Positions 1-11,457 of a stretch of DNA of 64,000 nucleotides are shown here, in pieces; the first letter of the stretch is position 1; each line of letters opens with the position of its first letter. Under the pieces are notes generated by a model. That model did no database searches and was not told where the DNA came from. It was given only the letters and a program-made list of their open reading frames with translations. Both the position numbers and the translations under genes were made by a program. This stretch comes from Clarkia xantiana subsp. parviflora (Eukaryota; Streptophyta; Magnoliopsida; Myrtales; Onagraceae), in contig JAPTYO010000013.1 of the NCBI GenBank assembly GCA_036873135.1, forward strand, positions 21,387,901 through 21,451,900, given 5' to 3'.

Positions 1-436
1 CATCTGAAATAATTTGGCTCAGACATCAACCCTAGCAAACTACTTAAGGAGAGAAAGAGAAGATGGGAGAAGAGGGCAATATTGAGGCACTGACATTTTT
101 CATCCGTAATTCTTGCATTTTTAATTTTTTTAGTAGTGTATTCATTTTCCCAATCGGAATTCTTGTATATTCCGCAGTGCATACATTTAATTAATTAATA
201 ACTCATAATCGAAATTATTCGGAGCCATATATTGTTAGAATATAAATCACTTTCTATTTTTTTTCCCGAATAAATCATTTTATATTAAGTAAAGCATATT
301 ATAATCTTTTAATAAAACTATAATTGAAAAAAAAAAAAAAACTTTAAAGAAATCTATCATTTACGCGCAAAGCGCCGGTAATTTGGGATCTTTCTATCAT
401 ATTCCTAGAGCATCATGTTTTTGGTTTTTATTTTCT
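1..436. other. AT-rich flank, no gene seen
   Basis: The stretch is AT-rich with homopolymer runs, including a poly-A tract near 327-341. I see no supported coding region. It is probably old intergenic plant DNA left of the first recognisable mobile element. Confidence 0.6.
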
Positions 437-963
437 ATTGCCCTCAGGGAAAAGAACTTATTTATTGTCTCAAGTTTGCATCATGTTTCAGTTTGGTGTC
501 TGAAGTTTAAAATATTAAAATAGACTTTCCCAAGTTTCATTTTTGTTAAAATTTGGTGTCTCCGCCCATCTTTTCCTCTTCTTTCAACCATGTCCATCAA
601 CCGACTCACCCACTTATGATCCATCAATTTTTACTTTTCACAAAATCGTCAAATTTCACCCAAAAGTTGAACATAAAAAAAAAAAGTTTCCAGTAGAGCG
701 ATTTCGAGCGAAAACAAAGCATGACTTACTTGGACAAATGTGGCCAGCTTCTTAGGTGATTGTCCTAACAATGTGACGAGAAGGGAGCATGTTTGGGAGG
801 TCGGATATGACAGTCGGTTTCGTCGGGATTAGCTTCTCTAAAGTAATCACACTGATACACCAAATTTCAACCAAAATGAAACCCGAGACACTCAATTTAG
901 ACGCCAGACACCAAACTGAAACATGAGGCAATCTTGAGCCAAACTGAACACTAGAGGGAAATT
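437..963. mobile_element. MITE-like element with long terminal inverted repeats
   Basis: The left arm (about 437-560) and the reverse complement of the right arm (about 840-963) align over roughly 110 bp. They share blocks such as ATGTTTCAGTTTGGTGTCTG and ATTTGGTGT. The centre (about 560-840) has no credible coding sequence; the short frame at 543-755 is probably chance. Long inverted arms on a small non-coding centre fit a non-autonomous DNA transposon, perhaps Mutator-like. I could not fix a clean target-site duplication, so the ends are approximate and the superfamily is a guess. Confidence 0.55.
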
Positions 964-1182
964 GATATTATTAATAGTATGGTGCAAATGTTAGGTGTGC
1001 TTAAAAAATTTCATATTTTTTCATACTTTTAAAGTTTTACATATGTTACAATTAAGTCCACCCTAGTAATAAAAAAACTAAAAGCATGGTGCTCTTGGAG
1101 CATGGTAGAAAAATCCTAACTAGTGTCTACATAATTTTAATCAATTTATGCTAATTACCCACTAATTCTACTAATAATATAC

Positions 1183-1366
1183 TGTTATGAATATATTATG
1201 TGGATGTTCAATATTATGTGTATATACCATCTTCCTAATTTAGACTTTCCTTGTATTGATTTTACTTCCTCTCCAAGTCTATGTAATCCCTATATAAGGG
1301 CCCCTATATGTGATAATAAGATCATCCTCAAGTTCCCTCTTCTATTACCTATCTACTTCGGTAACA
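1183..1366 (+). repeat. Cop1 5' LTR
   Basis: The repeat runs from TGTTATGAAT to GGTAACA. It has a TATA-like TATATAAGGG at about 1291-1300. It is 184 bp, matching the copy at 28296-28479 except at two sites (TATATG versus TATGTG, and TCGG versus TCCG near the end). The preceding 5 bp are the duplication TATAC. Confidence 0.92.
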
Positions 1367-3496
1367 CGTTATCAACACGATGCTCTAACTTTATCCGATG
1401 AAGTCCACAGAGATCAATCACTCGCTTCACTTGAAATCATCGTGACATCTTCAGTTTACACATGAAGACTCCACCAAAACTTTAGGTTTTAGGAAGCCAT
1501 GAACACATCGACTTAAACAATTCCAAAGGGATTTTCCAATTCGTTGTCCACGACTCCATTCCACTTACCCAATTCTGAGTCCTTTTGCTGATGATCATGG
1601 ACGATGTCGCTCTAAAACTAAAAGGGAGACTTTCATATTTTATATATTATTATTAATTTCTCTAATTTATTAATTATTGATTTTTTTAATTTCTAATCAG
1701 TATCATTGTTTTTATGTATCAGTGATAGGTTTGGATTTGCCGGGCTCAATCTTATGATGTTGGATATCATATAATATATCAGATCTTGTACATCATTCTA
1801 CGGTACATGAAATCTTGTTAAAAGATCAAAAATTTTGTGGAGATTTAAAGTTATATATATTGATATGCTCCACTCCCTGAAGCGCGTATAGTAGCTCATG
1901 AGTTATCATGAAAAAAAATAGTGTGGCTAGATGCTGAAATATATCCATATGTAATTGATGAATCAAAAGTATATGCATCGCCCATTAAATATGCTACGCT
2001 CCCTGAAGTGAGCATTGACTATAATGAGGATATACTCCACTCCTGAGAGTTGTAGTTTGAGATTATATAGTGATGATAATATCCTCTCTAAGTATTGATG
2101 TGAGTATTACGATTACAATGATAATATATTCCATTCCCTAAAGTGTGTGTTGATATGTATGAAATAACGAGGATATAGCGCACTCCTAGAAGTGAGTGTT
2201 GCAGTTTATAATTTTAATAACAACTCGATAGAGTACAAATACAAATATGTTATAATCATCATGGTCGTAGAAACACTTGATTTTGATTTTGAAATAGATA
2301 AAATTGCTAGCATCATCATGATATCGATAAAGAACGATGATGCATCTTATAAAGAAAGAATGTATGAAAAGAATGTGAAATCCAATTATTTGGAAGAATG
2401 ATAATTTGAGAAGTACGGTGACGCTAAGCGCGAAATTCGATCATATAACGCGCGATGACAATAAGCAAAGATTGGTCTCAACTCTTGCATATATTATTGT
2501 AAATCCTGGGACATTAGAATTAAAAAAATGCATTCTTTATGAATATCGGATCCTGAAGATTCGATATTACGATCCTTGAAGATCAAAATTATGAATATTA
2601 GTATTTACTTTATTTTAAATTCCGCATTTACGTTTATTTTTTATATATCTTACACTGCATTTATATTTGCACTTTATCTTTTATAATTCTTGCATTAAAT
2701 TATGTGTATTGCACTTTATTATGATATGATCCACAAGATCAGGAGCTATTACATATTAATATTCCAGAAGCTCAAGAATTACTACTTTTAGACTCTAGAA
2801 GATTATAGAATGTATGAGAAAAGGATCAAGAGAATCCAATTTATGAAATAAAGATCTTCTTGTATGAGAAAAAATCATGTATATCATGAATTATTATAAA
2901 TAATAGATCCTGAAGATCCTGAGAGATCATGATTTATGAGTAAAAGATCCTGAAGATCCTAGAAGATCTAGAACTATAAATAAAAGATCACGAAGATCCT
3001 AACGATCTTAAATTATGAACAGAATCCTGAAGATCTTGAAATATTTTGAATGAATAATTTGAAAAGATGAAAATAGGATCCGAACATCCTAAGAAATTTT
3101 GAGTTATGAACAAAATATCTTTAAAGATCTTGAGCTACGAATAAGAATCATGAGGATGCAAAAATATTTTGAGTTATAAATAATCCTGAATTACGAGCAT
3201 TTATATGAAGTTGTTAATGTGATTTATATGCTTCATATACTCTATCTATTATTATAAGGAATTGATTACTCCGCAATCATCATTATGATGACGATGAATA
3301 AAATAAAAATATGCGGAATGTGTTACAAAAGATACAAAATAGATCTCTTGCAGATTATGAAAGAAATACATATCAGGTAAACCAGAAGTTTACCGCCAAT
3401 ATTGGCATGATTGATTAAATATCTCAGTAAACCAGAAGTTTACTGATGCAAAGAGGTAAACTAGAAGTTTTACCCATATAATACGATATTTGGCGT
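1367..3496 (+). pseudogene. Cop1 internal region, left part (decayed gag side)
   Basis: This is the Cop1 internal region between the 5' LTR and the Tat1 insertion. No long frame survives. The sequence is full of short degenerate repeats: variants of CTCCACTCCCTGAAGCG at about 1866-2190, variants of GATCCTGAAGATC at about 2550-3130, and three copies of GTAAACCAGAAGTTTAC or close variants near 3377, 3426 and 3457. By position it should hold gag and the start of pol, but I cannot recognise a gag domain. The last five bases, GGCGT, are the Tat1 target duplication. Confidence 0.6.
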
Positions 3497-4262
3497 TGTT
3501 GGATCACTGGCGAAGCTCCGTTACGTCCTTGACGGAAAGCTTGGACTCCTGAGCTCCGCGTAATCCTGCAAAAGGGGATGACCTGGGTGGTGACCCAGAA
3601 TCCCTCTCCGATGCTTAAATGAGTATGTGATCAATGGGGTGATAGCAGTAATCTCAATGCCTATTAGAGAGAATGTGTTTTCTGGGGTAACTTCCTCCTT
3701 TATATAGAAGGAGGAGTTGCCCAGCTACCTGTGACCATGCTTGGCCGTTGTACCCATGATTCCGTGTATCTCGCCACGATTCCGTATATCTCGGTTGGGA
3801 TTCCATATATCTCGCCGCACGCTTCACGTATCTTACCCATACTCCGCGTATCTCGGGCACGCCCTGTGTATCTCGGGGGATTTATCTTTATCTCTAACCG
3901 TCTCCCACTACTCTATCTAGTAGGCGGGTTTCTCGGTCCTTATCCTCTGATCACAAGTCCCGACTCCTGACGGAGACTCCAGAGTTGTCTCATTCTAGAT
4001 CACCACCCAGGACCTTCAGTCTCTACGGGACAGGTCCAGCCTCTGCGGGGCTATATTACCGGGGCCTTTACCAAGGCGCGTCGTGGCCTTTACTAAGGCA
4101 TATCGGGGCCTACTCGGAGGCTTCTTGTCGAGAGCGTTCAGCTCTTATGTCGGGACCCTTCGTACTGGGCCTCTGAGCCTTCCAGGCTTTCACGAGGCCC
4201 ATTGGACCTACTCGCCGTCCATTGGCTGTTAACGGGGCTAACGATTTCATCGGAACCCATCA
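3497..4262 (-). repeat. Tat1 3' LTR
   Basis: On the plus strand it runs from TGTTGGATCAC to ACCCATCA, 766 bp, with TSD GGCGT immediately outside. On the minus strand a TATATAAAGGAGG promoter motif (around 3698-3710) is followed by the block CTTAAGCATCGGAGAGGG, which recurs in all the Tat-type LTRs here. The purine tract follows at 4263. Confidence 0.93.
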
Positions 4263-4282
4263 TTTGCCCCCAAGACATGAGG
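4263..4282 (-). other. Tat1 polypurine tract
   Basis: Read on the minus strand this is a purine-rich run (TCTTGGGGGCAAA) that ends exactly at the 3' LTR. It is the expected plus-strand primer for reverse transcription and fixes the element's orientation. Confidence 0.8.
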
Positions 4283-4664
4283 GACTTTTAGTTCGTCATG
4301 TCTTCCAGTTCCAACCCTTCCAACCTCATTGTCGGAGGCTTTTATCTCGAGGTCTTCTGATATCTCCATCGGAGGCTCTTGCCTTGCACGCAATTGCTGT
4401 ATGACAGAGTTTCTCACTCATGATTACCTTGGGCCCACTGGACTCTGTGGACAGTTGTCAAACCCGAGGAGACTCCTCGGTTATCGCAGCATTAAATACT
4501 AGGGATTATGAAACGACGCTTGAATCGGCGTGTCTGTTGCTTTCTGAAAAAGCATTTATGACGTCACCACGTCTCTTCCGTACCGTCTTCTCGATATCAA
4601 CGACCACGATCGCATCGTTTCATCTTCAACGGTCAAGATTAAGTCCCTCCAGTTGTCCTTTTGC

Positions 4665-4674
4665 TTATAAAAGC
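4665..4674 (+). promoter_or_regulatory. TATA box of the Tat1 antisense gene
   Basis: TTATAAAAGC lies about 165 bp upstream of the proposed aORF start. It is followed by a plant-like 5' UTR (AAAACCCTGGC, then a pyrimidine-rich run). It points away from the 3' LTR, toward pol, so the aORF appears to have its own promoter and not to depend on the LTR. Confidence 0.6.
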
Positions 4675-4828
4675 TAAAACCCTGGCATTATTCACTTCTT
4701 CTGCACTCTCTTGATTTCTGCTGTTCTTGCATTCGAAGCTTCTCCTCCAAGTTCTTCCTGCTGTTCAAGTGATCCAAGGCCTTCAGCCCTTCCGATCTTC
4801 CTTCGCCTTTCCTCACCGATCACCAATC

Positions 4829-7580
4829 ATGTCTGGTAAGGACTTTCTTCTGTGTTTTCATGGTTTGCTGATGTTTGCTATTCTTTTCTCAAATCTTCTT
4901 GTTTGTAACCGTTTTAGACGAAGCTAGTTCTGAGGTTAGGGCTCCTTTCACTTTCGAACTCGCTGTCAATGAGATTTCTGAGACCTCATACGAGGTTGCC
5001 CTTAGAGAGGGGTGTATCACCTCGGATTGGGAACCTCGTTTCCCGTATGAGTCTCAGCATGCCGTCAGAAGGAAGCACATCGTTACGCGTCCTCGTGAAG
5101 GGGAAGTGTTCGTCTCCGCCGGACAAATAAGCGCGGGGATTCGGTTCCCCTTCTGCGGAAATTTGGTGGAGATGTGCAACTTCTACAAAACGCACCCTTG
5201 TACCTTCTCTCCACACGCCATCCGCGTGTGGAATGCCTTCCAACTCCTATGCCACCGCCAGCAGTGGACGTACAGTCTACTACTCTTCCGCACCTTCTAT
5301 GGCATGAAATGCAACAAGGCTGGCGTCTGCTCCTTCTCCCCCCGACTCCCCAAGTGGACAAAGGAGCAACTTTCACGTTTCGGCTGGGATAGCGAAACTT
5401 GGAAGTTCCACAAGGATCGGGTGCTGATTCGCGACTCGGGGTCTGACAACAGCGGATGGAAGAAGTATTACTTCTTCGTCCAACACAGCTCCGTCCCCTG
5501 GCCTCAATGGGAGGTTGTGGCGGACCCTGCCCCCAAGCTTCTGGATTACACCGAGGACGACATCAACACTCTTCAAACGGTTCAGCTCTACCGTTGGGGA
5601 GACAACTTCATACCCCTCGACGCCAACAAGCTCCAGGAGAAGGACTTGATTTTTATCGGAGTCCGACTCCTCGACTCTATTTCCAAAGATTTGGTCGTCT
5701 GGGTAACACTTCTAACCATCTTGTCTTTTACTTTTGCAGCCAAGAAGGCTTCTCTGCTGACTCATCTCATTATGAAGCAGGGCGAGACTGATGTCGTCCC
5801 AAGTGGCTCTAAGAGGAAGCGCAAGTTGGTGAAGAAGGGTGCTTCCTCTTCCGCTCCTCTGTCTGCTGCTCCTCCAACCGAAGAGCCAGTCGGGGCCAAG
5901 AAGGCCAGGAGGGAGGAGATAGATCGGGCCTTCGGGGCCACTACCGTCGAGGAAGGTAAGCGCGTTCGTCGTGCAATTAAAAGATATAAGAAGTTGGTTC
6001 CCAAGGAGTTTATCCCCGCTGATCGGGAATCGCGGGTTCGGGAAATTAAATACATCCTTCAAGGAAAAGTCCCCCGCGTTCTCAAGGCGGGATATTACCA
6101 CTTCTTTGGGAAGGACCAGTATGTCGAACGCCAAATTCTCTGGTGTCCTGGCGGAATTCTTCCTGACTATGTTCGTCCTGCCACCGCAGGTCCATCGAAG
6201 ACTCCTGTTCCGACGAAGGTTGCCATTCCAGCGGAGACTGCGGCTCCGCAAGAACCGATGCTGGAGGATGTCCCGGCGGATGCTCAGTTCCGTCGGGTGA
6301 CTAATTTGGAGGCCTCTCCTTCCGTCGAAGGGCCTGACGAGGGTGGCCTGCTTCCCCGCGGAAGGTCGGGGCCAAGGAGCCTGAGGCCAGCCGTGAGGGA
6401 CGTGTCCTGGAGTCCTCCGCCCGAGCTCCGTTCTCCTACTCCTGAGCCTCCTCCGACCGAGGTAGCTCCTCCCACTGATAATGCCGAGGTTATCCCTCCT
6501 CTTCCGATGGATGATCTTTACAAGATTTACACCCCCGACCAGGCGACGGTTCTCTGGCGTCCGATTGAATCCCTCCAAGGGTTTTCAGTTCTTCGGGGGA
6601 ATCTTCAGCCTGACTTGGCCCTGCATCTGCTGGCAGGGTCAATTCCTCCTGCTTTGAGACAGCCGCTTTGCTTAAAGCGGGAGGACATCGAAGAGGAGTT
6701 CCGCGCTATGGCCGTTCGTCGGATGGAGGTAATACTTTACCTTTGCTTGTTTTCTTCCTTATCCCTGTCTTCGACCATCGAATTCTAATCTTTTTTCCTT
6801 TCGCCTTAGGAAACTGCGGACCAGCAGCGCTGTTTTGCCATCGCCTTAAGTCTGAAGAGGGCCCTGGAGGAGGCTGAAGCTAAATCGGATCCCGATGCGT
6901 TAGCCAAGCTCCAGGTGGAGCTCGACGAGGTGGTGGCGGCCAAGAACAAGATGGCCAAGGAGAAAACTCTCCTTGACGAGATGGCTTCGGGCCTGCTCAA
7001 GCAGGTTCAAGATCATGAAGCTGTCATGCGTCAGGAGCGGAAGATGGTCCAGGTGGAGCAGCAGCGGAATGAGGCGGAGAAGAGGCAGCTCATTCACGAG
7101 AAGGACGTCTTCGCGGATCTTCTCGCGGAGGCCAAGGCGAAGTTTGAGGCCGAGAGGGCTGAGTTCTCTGCGAAGCTTTCTGAGGCAAAGGCTCAAGGCC
7201 TCGAGGAGGGCCGCCTGCAGGGCCGCGAGGAAGGTCTCCAGCAGGGTCGTGCGGAAGGCCGCCTACAGGGCCGCGAGGAGTATCGGAATTCTGAAGAATT
7301 CAAGGTGGCTGCTGTAGAGTTCTGCAAGTCCGAGATGGAGGATGTTTTGTACAACGCCGTCGAAGAACTCTATACAGCCTACCCGGATTCCATTGACTTC
7401 ACGAAGTCCGAGACTCTTGCCCCCGTCGCGGAGAAGTACTTCAACCTCCCCGCGGAGAGTGAAGAGACTGCTGTCGTGGACCCGACTCCGCCGGCTGCGG
7501 AGCCTTCTGCCCAGGCCCCTCCGAACCTTTCTCCTTCCGATGTTGCTGAGGATCCATCTTCCAACAAGGACAAAGTCTAA
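4829..7580 (+). CDS. Tat1 antisense gene (aORF), Transposase_28-like, intron-containing
   Basis: A gene antisense to gag-pol, between pol and the 3' LTR, as known for Tat/Grande-type elements; its function is not established. Proposed exons: 4829-4835 (ATGTCTG), 4918-6728 and 6810-7580, with GT..AG introns at 4836-4917 and 6729-6809. Together they give a continuous frame of about 862 residues. A further short intron near 5702-5739 is possible. Residues about 83-165 resemble the 'putative gypsy type transposon' domain (motifs SPHAIRVWNAF and YSLLLFRTFYG). Basic NLS-like clusters (KRKRKL near 298, KKARREE near 330), a Pro/Ser-rich middle, a long coiled coil (about 626-730) and a repeated EGRLQGRE motif (about 735-763) follow. 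It looks intact, unlike pol. The start is inferred from splice phase. Confidence 0.75.
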
Positions 7581-7789
7581 TGTTACATCTTTTCAGTCCT
7601 TGTAGTTTTTCTCCTTCGTCTTTTGTATCGAAACTCCTAGGCCTTCGAGCCTTTATATAAGGAATTTCTTTTATCTGTTTCGATTCCGATAGTTATTCAC
7701 GCTATTTAGAGCGACTTTAGACTCGTTGCTTAGAGCGTTCCGATGCACCATTTAAGATGACTTAATACGTCCTTCCGACGCTTTACTCG
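7581..7789. other. aORF 3' UTR and spacer
   Basis: This short stretch lies between the aORF stop and the first tandem repeat block. It is T-rich just after the stop. I see no coding potential, only a likely 3' UTR. Confidence 0.5.
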
Positions 7790-8182
7790 GGACTTCACCA
7801 CTTAAGGTTTCTCATCCAATCGGGACTTTACCACTTAAGGTTTCTCGTCCTATCGAGACTTCACCCCTTAAGGTTTCTCATCCTATCGAGACTTCACCAC
7901 TTAAGGTTTCTCGTCTAATCGGGACTTCACCACTTAAGGCTTCTCGTCCAATCGGGACTTCACCACTTAAGGTTTCTCATCCAATCGAGACTTCACCACT
8001 TAAGGTTTCTCGTCTAATCGGGACTTCACCACTTAAGGCTTCTCGTCCAATCGGGACTTCACCACTTAAGGTTTCTCATCCAATCGAGACTTCACCACTT
8101 AAGGTTTCTCGTCTAATCGGGACTTCACCACTTAAGGCTTCTCGTCCAATCGGGACTTCACCACTTAAGGTTTCTCATCCCT
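7790..8182. repeat. 33-bp tandem array with 99-bp higher-order unit (Tat1)
   Basis: About twelve copies of a 33-bp unit containing ACTTCACCACTTAAGG, with variable flanks such as CTCGTCCAATC or CTCATCCAATC. From about 7900 the variants cycle in threes, giving a 99-bp higher-order period. The array sits in the untranslated region between aORF and pol. That is the part of Tat/Ogre elements known to vary quickly and to seed satellite repeats. Confidence 0.85.
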
Positions 8183-8212
8183 GGCTTGCAAGGCCATTTT
8201 TCACACCTTTCA

Positions 8213-8582
8213 AGATGGTTTTTCACACCCCTTGGGGCTTTTACCGCGCCAAATCAGACGACTTTAATCGTACCCTTTAAGGGCTTTTTTCGTACCTGTT
8301 AAGGCTTTTGGCCGCATCATATAGACGACTTACGCGGACCTGTTAAGGCTTTTTCATACCCGTTAAGGCTTTTGGCCGCATCATATAGACGACTTACGCT
8401 GACCCTTTAGGGCCTTTTCGTACCTAGGCTTTTGGTTGCATCATATAGACGACTTACATGTACCCCGTAGGGCTTTGTACCCGTTAAGGCTTTTGGCCGC
8501 ATCATATAGACGACTTACGCATACCTCGTAAGGCTTTTTATCGTACCTCGGAAGGCTTTTCGTCGCGCCCTTCAGGACGTCT
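8213..8582. repeat. Second degenerate tandem block (Tat1)
   Basis: Several imperfect units share TTTTGGCCGCATCATATAGA and CGACTTACGC, joined by variants of GTACCTGTTAAGGC. The period is roughly 55-65 bp and less regular than in the preceding 33-bp array. It fills the rest of the untranslated region up to the end of pol. Confidence 0.7.
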
Positions 8583-8702
8583 TACTAACAATTAGAATAA
8601 ATCTAAAATAATTTGATCGGAAGCAACTTCTTTTATTGATAATTCAAAGCTTTGCTTACATCGGATTGATAGATAACTTGCGCCATTCGCGGCGACTTAA
8701 TA

Positions 8703-11457
8703 TCAAACATGATACTTCTTCAAGTGTTCACCACTGAAGGAATGCTTCAACGTCTTGCCATCAAGGTCCTCTAGTTTGTACGCATTGGGTGCTGGCATCC
8801 CTACGATCTTGTAAGGTCCCTCCCATTTCGGTGACAACTTGTTGATCCGATCTTGATGAACGAACTCGTTCCTCCGCCAGACAAGTTCTCCCACGAAGAA
8901 TTGTCGGGACTTGACACGCCGATTGTAATATCGGGCTGTTGCCAGACGCATCCGAGCCTGGACTTCATCAGCCTTCCACCTCTTTTCCTCGAGTAAGTCT
9001 AAGTCTAAACGTCTCATTCCTCGTTTGTCAGAGGCTCGTAGTATTTTGCGCGATGGGACGCCACCGCTATCTCCACGGGAGCGACTGCCTCCGTGCCATA
9101 GACCAGGCCAAACGGAGTTTCCCCCGTTGATTGCTTGGGTGTTGTTCTAACAGCCCACAGCACGTTCTCGAGCTCATCCAGCCAATGGCTCTGCAAGGCG
9201 TAGACTCTCTTCTTCAAGCCATCCATCACGATCTTGTTGGCTGACTCTACTTACCCATTGGTCTGAGCATGGCGGACCGAAGCGGTCCGATGTTCGATGT
9301 TAAACTCCTCTAGGTACTCCTTCAATTGAGCCCCATTGAACGGATGGCCGTTATCGCTGATCAACACTCGAGGAACCCCATACCGGGATATGATCTGAGT
9401 TTGGAGGAACTTGAGGATCTGCTGCCCCGTCGTCTTGGCCAATGCCTTAGCTTCTATCCACTTCGAGAAGTAATCGATGGCCACGAGCAAATACTTGCAC
9501 TGACCTTTCGCTTGGGGAAGAGGTCCCACCAAGTCAATCCCCCATTGCGCGAAGGGCAATGCACTCCTGATGGGCATTAAGTCCACGGCGGGAGCCACGA
9601 TATTTGGAGCGTACCTCTGGCATGCATCACAGGATCGGACCATTGATGTCGCCTCCTCGTTCATCGAAGGCCAATAATAGCCCAAGTTCAACGCCTTCCT
9701 CACGATAGATCGGGCCCCTTCATGACAGGCCGCGACTCCTTCGTGTAGCTCTCTCAGGATCTGATTCGTGTCGGGCTCCGCCACGCATTTCAGAAAAGGC
9801 TTCACATGCCCCTTCTTGTATAATTGGTTGTCCACCATCGCGTAGTCGTTCGCGATTCGACGCAGCCTGACAGCTGCCACATCATCGTCGGGGAGTGCCC
9901 CCGTAGTCAGATAGGTGACCATCGGGGTCATCCAAGTAGGCTTCTCTTCTTCCTCCAATCCTGTCTCAATAGCGCAGATCTCCGCCGGATCAATGTTTGA
10001 GATAATCACCTTCTCTAGAAAATGCACCTTCCGATTCTCTTCGGGGGCCACTCCCAAAGCGAATTTGCTTAAGGCATCTGCTTCCGCGTTTTCTTCCCTC
10101 GGGATCGCCTCGATATCGAAGCTTTTGAAGCCTCCCTTCAAAGTCTGCACCTCGTGCAAATACTTCTTCATTGTCGGGCTCCTGGCTTCATAGTTCCCCT
10201 GGACTTGATTTACGGTCAAGCTGGCATCACATTTCACCTTTAGATGATCGACTCCTGTACCCTTGGCGATCTTGAGGCCCGTGATAAGAGCCTCGTACTC
10301 CGCTTCATTGTTGGTGGCTTTGAACGTTAGCGCCAAGGCATATCGTAGGGGCTCGCCTCCACCGGGCGGTATCAATACGAATCCTGCCCCCGAGCCTTCT
10401 ACACTCGACGAACCATCAGTGTACATCTCCCAGGTGTTCTCCTCATTTGGTTGTTCTAACTGCTCTGTTATCGGGGCTTGTTCTGCTATCGGGACCTCCC
10501 TGGTTGCCCCCTCTGCGGGACCCGTTACTTCCAGATCGGGTGCCGTAGACTCAGCTATAAAATCCGCCAATGCCTGGCCCTTAATAGCAGTTCTCGGAGC
10601 GAAATGTATACGGAACTCCGTAAGCTCGATGGCCCATTTCACCAATCTCCCCAACGCCTCCGGTCGGTTCAAAAAGTGCTTCAGGGGCTGATTAGTCAAA
10701 ACCGTGACTTCATGGGCGTGGAAGTAAGGTCGTAGCTTTCGAGCGGCAATAATCAATGCAAAGAGATACTTCTCAATAGCGGGATAATTTATTTCAGACT
10801 TGGCGAACGCCTTGCTTACATAATAAACGGGCACTTGGTTGCCTTTGACAATCTTAATCAAAACAGAACTAACAGCCACTTCAGAAACAGCCAAATAGAG
10901 ATAAAGCGGCTCGCCTGGAACCGGTTTCGCCAACGGCGGAAGGGTACGGAGGTGCTGCTTAAGTGCCTGGAACGCCTCCTCACACTTGTCAGACCATTCG
11001 AACTTCTTGTGGGCCCTCAGCACATCAAAAAATGGCATGGCTCGGTCGCTCGCCTTGGACAGAAATTGATTCATCGCGGCCAACCGGCCGTTCAGCACCT
11101 GAACCTCCCGATGAGTCTTCGGGGACTGCATCTCCTCGATTGCTCGCAGCTTCTCCGGATTCACCTCGATTCCTCTCTGGCTCACCATGAACCCTAGGAA
11201 CTTGCCCGAGTTTACTCCGAAAGCGCACTTGTCCGGGTTCAACCGAACCTGATGGAACTTCATCCGCTCAAACGCCGCCGCTAAGTTCTGGACATGGTCT
11301 CCTGCCTGTCGGGACTTTACCAGCATGTCATCCACATATGCCTCCATGGTTTTCCCCAGCATGTTTCCGAACAACTTGTTCACCATCCGCTGGTAAGTTG
11401 CTCCGGCATTGATCAATCCAAAGGGCATCACGTCGTAATGGTAGACGTCACTGTCAG
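8703..11457 (-). pseudogene. Tat1 pol, C-terminal part: RT (YVDD), RNase H, integrase
   Basis: Minus-strand continuation of pol after hAT1. In order: RT palm with YVDD (near 11330); RNase H with YTDGSSS, NNEAEYEAL, CDASLTVNQ and ENAEADAL (about 10430-10060); integrase zinc motif with CHEGARS and CDACQ (about 9730-9610); DDE core with IDYFSKW and LISDNG (about 9510-9300); and a C-terminal basic domain ending at 8703. Two breaks: a TAA at 9251-9253 where close relatives have Gln, just before VESANK with the catalytic Glu, and a single-base frameshift near 9014-9017. RT and RNase H motifs look intact; integrase cannot be made whole. Confidence 0.9.

Noticed and set aside
5702..5739. Intron of about 38 bp in the Tat1 aORF
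   Set aside because: GT..AG ends and a pyrimidine tract are present and the position parallels a Tat4 intron. But it is shorter than plant introns usually are and the frame is open through it, so I left it as only possible.
5712..6578. A 288-codon minus-strand frame
   Set aside because: It is the shadow of the aORF, which has the domain similarity, splice sites and conserved relatives on the plus strand.
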